From the NCBI GenBank assembly GCA_018697195.1, contig CM031873.1:124001-188000 (forward strand): DNA of 64,000 bases, in the 5' to 3' direction. Below are positions 26,283-38,640 of the stretch, one piece after another. Position 1 is the first letter of the stretch, and each line of letters opens with the position of its first letter. The stretch comes from Certhia americana. Its lineage: Eukaryota; Chordata; Aves; Passeriformes; Certhiidae. Under the pieces are notes generated by a model. That model searched no databases. It worked only from the letters and a program-made list of their open reading frames with translations, and was not told where the DNA came from. The position numbers were made by a program, and so were the translations under genes.

Positions 26283-29200
26283 CATCATGTAACCACTTTG
26301 ATTCAGAATCTCACATCTGAACGTGGGTGTTTTTTCTATCAGGTACATCTTCAGTCTGTCTGTAGAACTCTTTGAGAGTTCTATCTAATTTTTTTTTTTT
26401 GTAAAAAAAACATTTAGAATCATTTTAGTAAAATTATCAGCAATGAAGCTACTGATCTAGGCAGTGTTGTTCCAGTTCCAATTCCCATTAGTAGTGTTGT
26501 TACTATGATAGAACTTTTACAGCTGACAGTGGTCATGGATATGGTTTTTATTACTAAATATATAAATACGCAGCCTGAAAGGATTTGTGTGGAAAGTTAA
26601 AATCTAATTTCAGAGTTGGTAGATTGCCATCATTCAACATTCTACCGTGATTACTGATTTCTTTTGAATGCTCTGGGTTTTACCTTGACCATAGAAACTG
26701 TGTGAGGGGATTTTTTAACCTTCCATCAAAAATAATTTCAGGGATGGTAGCATTACTATCTGGGGCAGAATGTGCCCTTTCCAGCCTTCTTTCTTGCAGG
26801 CAGCTGAGTCCATTGCCAGTTCCAGGCAGTTCCATCAGGGGAAGCAGGGCTGGAAATGACACAAATGCAGTCCAGATGTGTGCTTGAAGGAGATGGGTCT
26901 GTGTCCCTGTTACCTCAGCTGTGTGAGCAGGAAGGCTTCTGACAGTCTTTGTAACAGCCTCGGCTCTTTTCTGTCTTCTCCAGATGGGTTGGGATTGCCT
27001 GCTCTAACTCCTGTGGGTGATGGCCTTTCCTAATTTTTCTGGGGGATCTCTAAAAGCTGCTGAGCAGAGTTCAGCAGTTCTTGGGTGCTGGTCTTAAAGA
27101 AAATAAATAGAAGTTTAAAAAATACTTTTGGCTGATGCTCCTCCCACTGAGGGAGATGATCAAGCCATAGCCCAGTAATGTAGGACAGTCATGCTGACCA
27201 CAGGCACAGCTCCTGCCCTAGGACTTGTTTTCAGCAACTCTTAGTGCTGCCTGGCTGCAGGAATTGAGATATTGCCAGGAGATGAACAAAACTAAATCAG
27301 CAGCTCAGGAGGAATGTGATTTTCTGCATGAGTGTAGGTAGAAATCTCCATGGACATCCTTTCCCCTTCATGACTGTGGGCTTCTGCAGCCACAGAAACC
27401 ATCAAAGGGGCGGTACTTGAACTTTGTTTGTGTAAGCTCTAGCTGCTTTTGGAAAAGGATGAAACCTTCAGACTGATGCTTTTGTCTGAATTTGTAACTG
27501 GCCTTAAAAACTTATTGCTGACCTGGAAAAAAATAGGGAAAAGAGGAGGGGGGTCTCTCCAGCAGCTTTGTACTGATGAGTAGTCTGGGGACATTTTTAG
27601 TACCTAGAGATTCCAGAAATAATAAGCAACTTATGATGCTTCCTTCTGAAACCTGATTTTAATTATGATTTTGGAACAGCACTGTACTCCTATCTCAGCT
27701 TGTGATGGTGAAATGTAGTTGCAGATGAGGATCACACTTGTGTTCTTTGTCTGCCAAAATACCTTCTCTTGAACTCCTGCTATTTTCAGCCCATCTCTGC
27801 AGGAACCTGGTTCGGGCTGTCCCTCTTCTTATTGCAACAAATTGTTTGGACACTATATGCAGATAGAATTTGGGCCCAGAGTAGCAATACTGAAATTTAT
27901 CTGAGCCATCAGTCTCACCCCTATTGTCTCAGCATTGTTTACCTGCCACTGTGGAAGATGCTGAAGTCAGGGATAATTTAGAACCATTTCTTTGGGTGAA
28001 CTGAGGGGAACTTCTGAGGGGAAGAAACACAGTGGTCTTGCTTGAACCTATGTCTTGGATGACACAGAAAACTCACCAAAACCCAAACCAGTTTTTGTCT
28101 CCTCAAAAAGTTGGTAAATTGCAGTTTATTTAAAGGGCAGAGTCTTTGCAGAGTATTTGCTATTGCTGAAGTCCCACACAGAGGAACACAAGGGTATATA
28201 TTTGGCTTCATTTGGATAAGGAAATTACTCTAAATAAAGTTTTTTTTCTCATTCCACCCTCCTTGTCCCACAAGCCCAGGCCTGGATTCTTCCTTTACCA
28301 TCCCTGCTCTGCTTATTTTAGACCATCACCCTGCATTTGGCAGAATGGATCCATGGTCTCGTGGCCTTAGGGACCGTTGTCAATACTAGTGAGATCTAAT
28401 ACAGACTAATCAACTGGGAATTTAAATGTTCCAATCCATTAATGTACTCCAGGCATGCTGCAGCTAAACAAACCCATTGTTGTTTGGGGGTTTTTTGGTC
28501 TACCCTTTAAGAAGTGGGTGACACGTACGTGAAGAGTTTTTGAGAGGGAAAAGATAGGATTTATTCCCTTTTGTATTAGGGTTTGAATCTAATTTTAAAA
28601 TATACACACTTATACTTCACCTGCTTTTATGTACATATATTTGGTGTGCCCACTTTCCCATTAACACATGGTCACAATTACGTTTCTTATATATTTACAT
28701 AACATCTGAACATGAATTGCATAGAACTGCTGATTGAATGGGTGCACCTATCCAGGATGCATATGTGCTTTGTGTTTGCACTTGTTTGGGAGTGTCAGTC
28801 CATTCACAGGAATGTATTAAAGCATTAGATGCTAATACAGGAATTTTTCATATTTTCAAATATTCATTGGTTTTAAGAGGGAGTTGTGTCTTGCTCTTTG
28901 TTGGTTTTTTGTTTGATTTTAAAAATGGTTAAACTTTTGCCCCATTTTTAACATTGTTTTTTAGATTGTAATTCAAACTCTGCTTTGACAGTCATCTTCA
29001 CAAAATGTTATGGCAAAAACAGCACAGAAAAGCCTATGTAAGCAGTCCCACTGTTGATCATCATAGACATGAAGCTTGCTAATGTTGCTGTGAAATAGGC
29101 AAAATACTACATTGATTTTGTAGATGGGAAAGTGCTTTAATTTGTTTTCACCTCTTAATTTTTCCAAATAAGGCTGTGAGTCAGTAAGTACTGTTAGCCT

Positions 29201-30972
29201 GGTAAATAAGTTTATTTACTGCACATGTGTAAGTTCATTATTTACGTGTAACCAGAGCATCTTTAAGTGGTGACTAGTTTGGAGGTTGTATTATTGCACA
29301 TGAATTAAAATATGCTGCTATGTCATCCAAAGCCTCCTCACCTCCCTGGGGAGGGTCCACATGGATGTCTCCTGGTCATGTGTGTAGGAGATACCTGGAT
29401 AGCCCACACGTGGAATTCCTCCTCCCTGTTCCCATTCCCCCCAGCAGCTCTGGGCTGTCCTTGTGCAATCCTCCCTAGCCCAACCATCAGCATCTCTCTG
29501 GAGCTGAATGAGGAGAACTTGGGCCCCATCTTCCCCCTGCTTCTTGTTCTCCTCTTGGATGCTCTCAGTGGAGTGTGACTGGGGTGGGACCATCTTGGGT
29601 GAACTCCCTGGGAAAGAAATGACAACACATTCCCTTTGCATCAGGAAAAGTTTGATTATTCACTAGGCAAGCTGAAATTCTCAAAAGCTTTTGCTTGAAG
29701 ATGGATGTCTTTTAGCACTTTTATTAGGTAGATTTTGGCATATTTGTTGTCATTAGAGGAGAGAAGAAGGACGAGGCAGAATTACTAGGTTTTGGTTTGC
29801 CTTTAGGAGGTGCCTTATGTGGTGACAGACTGGGTATTTTAGAGTTGAAATTTGAAGAGAACTCACTTGGCACTTGTAGTATTTTTCCAAAGCCTGATTT
29901 TAATCAGCCAAATAACTGAAACCAACCCCTCCCAAGAATCCATCATAAAACCTAGTTTCTTACTCAAGATGTTTGCTTTCTGAGCTAGCTCCTTGGCCAG
30001 TTTTCCAATGGAAGATTGCCTTTTTTTCCCATGGGAGCGATTCCCTCAGCAAACATGAACGCCCAAGTGAAATGAGGCATATGTACCAGCATCTGTCAGC
30101 AGCCTGCACTTACTGCATGGGATGGTTTAAGGATGAAGGAAACCATCAGAGACCCCTCAGCCACTTTTGAGTGCTGTAGGAGAATTCCCTGGCATTGACA
30201 TGGGCTGCGTGGTGGCATGAGGCTGCAGGAGGAGAAGCTGTGTCAACATTAGGTGGTGGGGTAAATTCAGTGACAACTCAGTGTCTCAGCTTTTCTCCTT
30301 CTCCAGGACGAGATGCTGGTCTCCTGTGGTCCCTTGATGAGATGTAGGCAGCCTGGCAGTGGAGAGTGCATCAAATCAGCAAACATCACCCTGTGTGTCT
30401 GAGTACTGACAAACAACGTGAGCATGGACATGCACACTGGTCCCTAGAAGATATAAACTAGCAGAAATTTAAACCTAGGGTCGGTCTTGCCTTGAAATCT
30501 GCACTGAAGTAGAAAGAGCATCACAAGTGACTGAAATCTCTCTATGCTTCTCTCAAATATTTTCTTTTTTGCAGTGAGGACTTGCTTGTACTTCTCCTAA
30601 ACCTTATAAATATAACGAGTTTACATGAGAATGAGTTAATTCTCTTCTACCTCATTTCTCACCGTGAAAGAAGTCCTGATTTCTGACTACAGTGTCTATG
30701 GGATGACAAATAGTATTTTAAGAGGCAAAAATAACAAAACTGAGCCATCAGATCACTGCTTGACTTTCTAATTTCAGTTGGAGTTTTAGGAACAGGTCTT
30801 TGTGAGTTAGACAATTACTCTTCTTTGTTGAGGAAACACTAGAGAGAAGTAGAAAATGTGATGCTTTCAGGATGTCTGAAAGTAAAGTAGTTCAGCTGCT
30901 TAAGAGGAACCACCCTGTTGACTTTATGTCCTCCCCTGAGAGCAATTGGACAATTATAGACACTGATCAAAC

Positions 30973-31151
30973 TGCCTCAAATTGTCCAGAGAAGCTGTGG
31001 CTGCCCCACCCCTGGAAGCGTTCAAGGCCAGGTTGGATGGATCTTGGAGCAACCTGGTTTAGTGGAAGTTGTCCCTGCCTTTCAGAGAGGGGTTGAAACA
31101 AGGTGGACTTTAATGTTCCTATCAACACAAACCATTCTGTGATTCTGTGGT
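30973..31151 (+). mobile_element. CR1 LINE 3' fragment
   Basis: A sense CR1 tail: GTCCAGAGAAGCTGTGGCTG, TTCAAGGCCAGGTTGGATGG, CAACCTGGTTTAGTGG and the CCATTCTGTGATTCTGTGG end. Confidence 0.88.
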
Positions 31152-33597
31152 TGTGTACTGTGCCTCCAGGAACTTCCCATAATGAGGCAAAAAGGAAGAA
31201 ACTAAGAAACAAAAATGTGCTCTCATCCACCAGGATCACAGGAAACCTCTTGAAGGTCTCAGCCACATAACTTCACCCCTCCCTTTTGATAAAGCCTTAT
31301 TTTCTAAAGGTATTTTTCTGATCCATTGGTTGGAAATGAGGACAGCAGAGGCCTGGGATCAGGGCTGGCACTGAGGGCTGTCAGTGCTGCAGGGAAGCAA
31401 TGTGGGAGAGAGGCAAAACAGGGTCCATCCGTAGAGGAAGGCTTCACACTCCTGGCCTTTGCCTTCCTGTCTGAGAAGAGACATGAAGGGCAGGTGCCTG
31501 CTCATGGTGTAGTAGTGTTCAAATTGGAGACATGTAGGTAAGTCTTCACTCCTGATTAGTGAGAAATGTGCTCATTGCATTAGATCAAACTGTGCCCTCA
31601 TTTATGTCTGTGAGCCCTGCAGGGTGGACGTGGGCAGCCCAGCCTCGCAGGGTCACACTGGTCTTTTGAGAGTGAGTATTGTGTGAATCTGGTGTTTACT
31701 GTCTGACTGGGTTTTATTCAAGAATCAGTCAAGATAGATTTGTTTAACCAAGCCCAGTCAGGCTTTCAGGACAGAGGGGCAACATCTACAAAGTACTCTG
31801 GCATTTGTGGCTGGCACTGGGACCATGGGCAGTACAGATTGTGTTTTGCTGCCTTTCTGCAAAGGAGCACCACAGGCTGCAGAGGCAGAGGGCACAGCTC
31901 CGTGTGGCTCCTTTCCTGAACACAGCCTCAGGTTTTATACATCTCATTGTCAGTGAAAGGCACTGATGTACCTTCCCTTGACTCCTGCTGTATTGGTAAC
32001 GCTGAGGTAGAAATGTGCTCTGTGCACACTGTGTTACCTAAAATCTGTTGATGGTTTGGAAAAGCTGGATAAAATTACTTAGTCAATTTAAATTGAAGGC
32101 AGATCTTTTGTGTAAGATTTCCTCATTTTAGTTTTTGTAGGTATTTTAGGATCTCTGTACTGTATTGGTCTAGCAAACATGTTAAATATCAAAATTTGAC
32201 TGGTAGGATTTTTTGCTGATAAAACTCCCATAAAATTCTTCCCCACCAGCAATTTTTTTTTATTTTCTTATGAGGGTTGAAGTAGTGCTTGCAACACATA
32301 TTTTAGGGTTAAGAATTTGACCAGAGGGCAGAGGGAATTGTAGAACACAAAGGCTGCATGGTTTTCAATTAGACAAAAGGTGTAAAGCTAAACTCCACGC
32401 AGAGACCTTCATTGCAAGCACACATATTTTCTGGTTTTACATGGATGAAATGTAAATTCACACTCATAGTGTGCATTTAGCCACATGGGTTATTAAATAC
32501 AACTAATGTAATGGCGTTTTCCTCCTTTCTAGAGGTTGCCCACACAACATTATTTCTTAGAGGCTTTTAGTTCTCTCTTCCTGTTATACCAAACACCTCA
32601 AACAGGCAGACGAGAGGAGATCCCACCAGCAGCAAACGTGTTGATCTGGCACAAGGACCTGCAACTAAAGCTTCCTTAGGGTTGTGGCATCATATTGCCT
32701 GTCAAGTGTGGTTCTGGTAGCCAAACAAAAAATTCTTGTTCATCCTATTTGGATGTTTATTGTAGAATTTGTTAGCAGAAGTTTGCATAGCTCCAGCCAC
32801 TTTCTGACAGATTTTAATTTGAGCTTCCAACCTTCCCTGAGCTCTCAGCTGAAGCGCCATAGAAATGCACAGAGATCATTTACATCTCTGTTGTTTGCTG
32901 CTTTTGACCAAACCTAAAATATCTCCAGTTCAGTCATGCTTACAAGATACCCAGTTTTGATTCTGATGCCAGCATTCTTTTGGTATGCTCCCTCTGCTTA
33001 TTACACTGCATCAGATAAATGGGGGTGTAGAGCATTCAGACTTTTTTCCAGTGAAGTCAAAGAATACTTTATTCCTATTGGTGTAATTTCAAACCAATTG
33101 AAGGTACTCTTTTTTCATAAATGCTTCTTAATTTTGAGTCTACTCTGTTGTGTTTTGAAGGATCCATTGCATAACTGCAATCAGTTAAAAATCTTCACAA
33201 ACTGCAACCATTTTAATTTACTCTAAATCCTAAGGGCTTTTTCCAGAGGTTTAAGTTTACTAAAATTAAAATGAAGGAGGAATATCTGCTGAAAGCAGTA
33301 GTTCTTCATAAGGGAGAACAGTTCTCCATTATCTGCAAAGCTTGGATTTATTTGGTGAACACAGCCATCACAAGATTGAGAATCGCCTCCATTGCAGAGC
33401 TGTAGGAAAATTGTCTTAACGTTTTGGAAAGGCTTTTGTTAGGATGGGGGCTCAAACAGGAAAATTTAGGATGGCTGAGTAGAACAATCACAAAAATTCA
33501 GTCTGAATTTTTTGGGAGGGGGAGAGCAAAGGAAAGGGACAGCAGCTGTTCTGTGAGGCCAGCTCCTGCTCAGCATGTGCCCCGTGTCTCCTCACAG

Positions 33598-33830
33598 CCC
33601 CCTGCTCGCTGTCTGCTTTGCTGCCTCCTGTGGGATCCCAGGCATTGCCCTGCTCACACTGGGAGTGAACCCTCTCACCGGGGCCCTGGGAGCCTTCAAC
33701 ATCTTCCTCTACACGTGCTGCTACACGCCCCTGAAGAGAATGAGCATTGCCAACACCTGGGTGGGTGCTGTTGTCGGGGCCATTCCCCCCGTCATGGGCT
33801 GGACTGCAGCTACCGGGACTCTGGATGCTG
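33598..33830 (+). CDS. COX10: COX10 internal coding exon (three membrane helices)
   Basis: A 233-nt exon between CTCCTCACAG and GCTG|GTGAGT. The first base completes the serine split from the upstream exon; then come 77 codons from [15 protein letters not shown] through [17 protein letters not shown] to [15 protein letters not shown], with one base of a glycine codon left over. Three hydrophobic spans (about LLAV-LLTL, LTGA-YTPL and WVGA-AATG) fit consecutive helices of the UbiA fold. The polar YTPLKR loop and the [13 protein letters not shown] segment are hallmarks of heme O synthases. It aligns residue for residue with the mammalian protein as I recall it. Longer open frames that cover this exon extend into intron and should be trimmed to these borders. 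Confidence 0.97.
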
Positions 33831-33931
33831 GTGAGTATAAAACCCATTCATCAGGATGAGTGGTTGTCAAGGTAACAAAAAAACCTACTCAAAAGGCAGT
33901 AAACTTTGTTCTTTGTGCTTGTTGACCTGAG

Positions 33932-34057
33932 CAGGCCAGGTTGGACACAGCTTACAGCAGCCTGGTTTAGTTTGAAGGTGTTCTACCCACAGCAGAGGGT
34001 GGAAGGAAATGCTCTTTAAAGTCCCTACCAACCCAAACCATTCTGTAATCCTGTGGT
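33932..34057 (+). mobile_element. CR1 LINE 3' fragment
   Basis: A short sense CR1 tail about 100 bp after the exon at 33598-33830: GGCCAGGTTGGACACAGC, CAGCAGCCTGGTTTAG, GTCCCTACCAACCCAAACC and the ATTCTGTAATCCTGTGG end. Confidence 0.88.
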
Positions 34058-35004
34058 AAGGCAGCTGATTTTGGTAACATTCTCCTTACATGGGTATTTC
34101 AGGGCAAACCTGAGCTGATAAAGCAGCATGTCCTGTGGAATATGTGTTTTGACCATCTTAAAAAAAAATCCAGAAGGAAAATAGCATCTTTGGTGTTCAC
34201 GTAGGAGAAAATATTACATAATTTCAAGATTCAAACTGTTCAGGATTAAAATGATATCCAGTAAGATCCAACTTGCAAGGAACTTTCAGCTGGAAAATTC
34301 TCAGATGTGTTTTACTGTCTTTCCACAAGCCAGAAAATATCCTGGGAAGATTAATTTATTGGTGTATTTCTTAATTACCCATGCTAAACTCTTAAGTTAT
34401 AAATGTTCCTTCCCCCCTCCTTGAAAAGCAAATGAAGATTTCTATTTTAGTAACTGTGAACCATTTTTACATCCCTTGTAAAACACTGATCTCTTCAGCA
34501 GCTCAACTCTGACACAATCAAGCCTTGTTTTTCCTGCCAGCTAGAAACTTAAGAATCAAAGTGGCTCCACAAACTTACAGTCTGAAGCAACTAATGAAGT
34601 GCAATTAATAGGTCTGTTAAGAATTGGTTTAGCACACACTTGTCCCACAGGGGGGCATATTTAGGGCCTGAATAATACTTTCAACAACAAGGCTTTTAAC
34701 CCAAAATTATCAGAATTTGTGCAAAATCTGTTTTTTATGCAATTCCTAATAAAAGTCAGTCTGAGTTGGTTTTGTGTCCACATGTTCCCACACAGATCTA
34801 AGCCAGAGCAAGGAGGGAAGTTGGTGTGGGGTTTTTTTCATTGAGTGCTGCTTCTATAGAAATATTTGCTTCTCTGAAAGTTACTTAGACCTAGAAATTT
34901 TATGTAAGAATATGTATAGTGTCTTGTGCTAAGGAGTGCATAACAGACATTGTTACCAGCTCTGTACTTTAGAAGACAATAGGGAACATGACAAAAAAAG
35001 GCAT

Positions 35005-35438
35005 TGAGGGGCTGGAGTGTGTCCAGGGAAGGGAATAGAACTGGGAGAGGGGTTGGAGCACCAGGAGGGGCTGAGGGAGCTGGGAAAGGGGCTCAGCCTG
35101 GAGAAGAGGAGGCTCAAGGGGGACCTTCTGGCTCTCCCTGACAGGAGGGGACAGCCTGGTGGGGGTCAGGCTCTGCTCCCAGGGAACAGGGAGAGGAGGA
35201 GAGGAAACAGCCTCAAGTTGTGCCAGGAGAAGTTTGGACTGGATATTAGGGGAAAAATTTCTTCACAGAAAAGGTGGTCAGGGATTGGAACAGACTGCCC
35301 ATGGTAGTGATGGAGTAACCATTCCTGGAAGCGTTCAAAAAATGTGTGGATGTGATACTTGAGCACATGGTTTAATGGTGAACACGGTCGTGGGTGGACT
35401 CTGAAAGGAAGTTTATAACCTTAACAATTCTATAGAAT
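35005..35438 (+). mobile_element. CR1 LINE 3' fragment, longer copy
   Basis: A sense CR1 of about 430 bp: GGGCTGGAGTGTGTCCAGGG, GGGGCTCAGCCTGGAGAAGA, GGAAACAGCCTCAAGTTGTG, GGACTGGATATTAGGGG, then GTGAACACGGTCGTGGGTGG and a degenerate CTTAACAATTCTATA end. It is the longest CR1 of this orientation here and is related to the copy at 14993-15375. Confidence 0.88.
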
Positions 35439-37039
35439 TAATTGAAAACAAAATGCATATTTTTAAGACCCTTATCATTCTGGCTGCAGACACTTAGACC
35501 TTGACTCTAACTGTGATACTTAGACCTGAGTTCTAACTGGGGATTTCTGTGTTGGTTTTGCCACTTTATTGCAGAGCTGGTGTTCAAGGATAACTGATGT
35601 GCCTGTGCTTCACCTGCACAGTTCAGCCTGAAAGAGCTGGAGTGCAGAGCTGCATGTCTCCAAAAGCCCTTGCTGTAGAGGCCAGTGAAAGCCCAGCACG
35701 TTAAACTGGCACTAATTGTCATTAATTTATCAACTTGCTCTTTGAGACCTCTTTCACAAAGAGCAAAGTTGTCCCTGTGCAGCAGCAGTGAGGGCAGCAG
35801 GGAGCCCAAGTAAGCTCTTCCTCTCTAATTTGCAGCTGAAATGTGGGTTTGTGTCCCTGTGCCAGCTCTGCTGTGGAGGGAATGATCCCTGGCAGTGATG
35901 CCACCAGTGGAAGATGATAACTTTAAACCACCCAAGCAGACTTTGTCAGAACACAATAATCTGATGCATAACTATTGTGTTCTGTGTAGCTAAAACTTTT
36001 TGTAATCACCTCCCAGTCTGTGTCAGGGAGGCCAGGCAGCTTATTTAATAGAGAAAGAAATGTTATTGAGCTAATACTGGTGTTTGTAATGAAGCACACC
36101 TGGGGAGAGTCCTGAAAACAGGGACTGGAATTTAATATTGTAGTGCATTTCAGTATTAAATGAAAACAAAAAAAAAAAAACCAACACAAACCCTGCAAAC
36201 ACTTTTACAGAGAAAAGATATAACTAGAAGAAAAGGATGGCATTGTTGGCTATGAGTTTCAGTGTTAAAACTTCTACTTTTGCAAATAAGAGAGTTCAGC
36301 CCCTGGCAGCATCGTATCCATGTGGAATACAGGCATGCATCCAAACATGACATGCAGACCTGTGTCCCTTCCCTCACCAGCCTGGTCTCAGTTGTTGCAC
36401 TCATTAATATTGTGTAATTAGTGTGGAGACTTAACCTAGTTTTAGGTAGAGGTGTGAAAATGCCTTTGCACCTCATTTTAAAGAAATCACTCTGCTCGAT
36501 AACAAAGAGGAATGTGAAGGAAGGGAGGGAGGAAACTAATGAGAAGCAAAGTTCTTGCTGCTAAAGTGGTGGGGTTTTGAGTTTACATTTTCCTGTGGAT
36601 TTTCTCTCCTTGTAATCTTCTCACAGCAGCCACATTGTTGTACATGTTGCTGGCTATAGGGAAAACAATATTTAAGTGTAGCCCTTTCATTACCATTTGT
36701 GGGGAGAGCTAAGCGTTAAACTATTGTGTGTAAGAGTCAGGGCAGCCGTGTCTGCTCCACTCAGGAGTTCCATGACATGCTCTGAGATATCTTGTCCTTT
36801 GGGAGAGTTGGAGATGGTTCCTTAGAGAGTTGAAGATGGTTCCTCATTTCCAGTTCCAGAGTAATAACAAAGTATCTCAGAGTGGTGCAGCCTTGTTTTA
36901 ATTTGCCCTCATTTTGTTCATGACTTTCAAAGATTAATACCTCGGCAGTTTCTTGCACAAGAAACAAATACTGTGTATTTACAGATAGAAATCTGGGACC
37001 CTCATATTTCCACTGAAGCAAACACATGCTGTTATTTAT

Positions 37040-37238
37040 AGAATAATCATAGAATCACAGAATGACTTGGGTTCATAAGGACAGTCCTGTTCCAACCCCC
37101 TGCCATGGACAGGGACACCTTCCACTAGACCAGGTTGCTTCTAGACTCATCCAACCTGGCCTTGGCCACTTCCAGTGATGGGGTAGCCACAGCTGCTCTG
37201 TGCCAGGGCCTCACTGCCCTCTGAGCAATTTCTTACAC
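37040..37238 (-). mobile_element. CR1 LINE 3' end, antisense
   Basis: It starts AGAATAATCATAGAATCACA, then TCCAACCCCCTGCCATGG, ACTAGACCAGGTTGCTTC and CATCCAACCTGGCCTTGG, ending near GTGCCAGGGCCTCACTGC. It includes the intact-looking 3' terminal hook of CR1. Confidence 0.9.
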
Positions 37239-38134
37239 TATACATCTTTGCAGATCTCATGGTACTTCCCAGGAATGTTTGGTTCCTTTTCTGCCCTGAT
37301 AGGTAACTTTAATTATATGTTCTTAAGCCTGATTGAACATCCTGCCCTTAACCCTGGATTTTGTGCAAACGTAATTTAGGGAAAACCTCCCATTTCAAAG
37401 GTAAAAGATAAGGTTATCTCTGTGAAGATGTGGAATTCTTTGTTGTGGGTTTGGGGGCGTTGTGTTTTTTTAATGGCAGCTGTTTGAAACTGATGAAATA
37501 TGGGGAATGTTAACATTTCCTCGCTGGGGGAGTGAGTGCAGGTGAGACAGACAGAAGTGCATGATAAATGTAATTCATCACATGATATCACTGCCACGTA
37601 TCTGGGGTATTTATGCAGAACTTAACTGCCAGCCTGTGATCTGCAATAACACGTTTGCTTCCTTGAAAGCAGATTTCATTGCTCATTCTTGAGACTCTTT
37701 GTTTCTGAAAAGATTTGTTTTTCTAGTAAATCAAGATACCTTCAAATTATTTTACAAGGGAAGGGCTAGGAGGAAAATAATGACATTCATTTAAAACCTT
37801 AAGTGATAGCAGAGAAACAGGAAGATAGGTCAAACTTGGCAGTGTCCCCTGTTCTGTGCCAGATTCCCCTCCTGCATGGGCTCCACAAGCAGAAGAGCTC
37901 CTGCCTCTGCCAAAGTGCTGCTCAGCTTGTGCTCAGGGATCGTTAGAAAGAAGCAGAGCTGTTTATTTTGGTGTGTAAGAGGCACAGTGCATACATGCTT
38001 TAAATTACCATCATGGTGCTGTTCTTTCTCCCCAGACTAATGCCCATTTAAACTTCTTATTGCTAGTTAACAGAAAACTGAATCTGCAGTAAATGTCTCC
38101 AAATGCCCCAGCATATAATTTGCCTTGCACATTT

Positions 38135-38640
38135 TCATAGAATCATAGAATGGTTTGGATTGGCAGGGACCTTAGAGATTTTCTCATTTCAACTCCATGC
38201 CATGGGCTGGGGCACCTTCCATTAGAACAGGTTGCTCCAAGCCCCATCCAGCCTAGCTTTGGAGACTTTCAGGGATGGGGCAGCAACAGCTTCTCCAGGC
38301 AACCTGGAGAAATTGGTGCTGGGGCCTCACCACCCTCACAGCCAGGAATTTCTTCCTAATATCAAATCTAAATTTCCCCTCTCTCAGTTTGAACCCATTC
38401 CCCCTTGTCCTGCCACTACAGTTCCTGGGTTATTCTCAGGCTTCCTTGTAGCCTCTTCAGGTCCTGGAAGGTGCTGTGAGGTCTCCATACACCCTTCTCT
38501 TCCCCAGGGTGAACAGCCCCAGCTCTCTCCACCTGTCCCCATAGGGGAGATGCTTCAGTCTGGTTATCAATTTGTGGGCTCCTTTGGACTTGCTCCAACA
38601 GTCTCATGTCCTTCATATGCTGGGACCCCAAGAACTTTTG
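38135..38640 (-). mobile_element. CR1 LINE 3' fragment, antisense (longest CR1 here)
   Basis: About 500 bp of antisense CR1 with the terminus CATAGAATCATAGAATGG, then TTTCTTCCTAATATCAAATC, CCCCCTTGTCCTGCCACTAC, TCTTCAGGTCCTGGAAGGTG, AGGGTGAACAGCCCCAGC and GGACTTGCTCCAACAGTC. Weak similarity may extend to about 38735. The 192-codon plus-strand frame here is a shadow of the element, not a gene. Confidence 0.92.

Noticed and set aside
29312..29641. Overlapping frames of 88-107 codons on both strands near 29.3-29.6 kb
   Set aside because: No homology, no splice or promoter context, and similar open lengths on both strands suggest chance.
33424..33834. 136-codon plus and 119-codon minus frames around the 233-nt COX10 exon
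   Set aside because: They are out of frame with the conserved protein and extend into intron.
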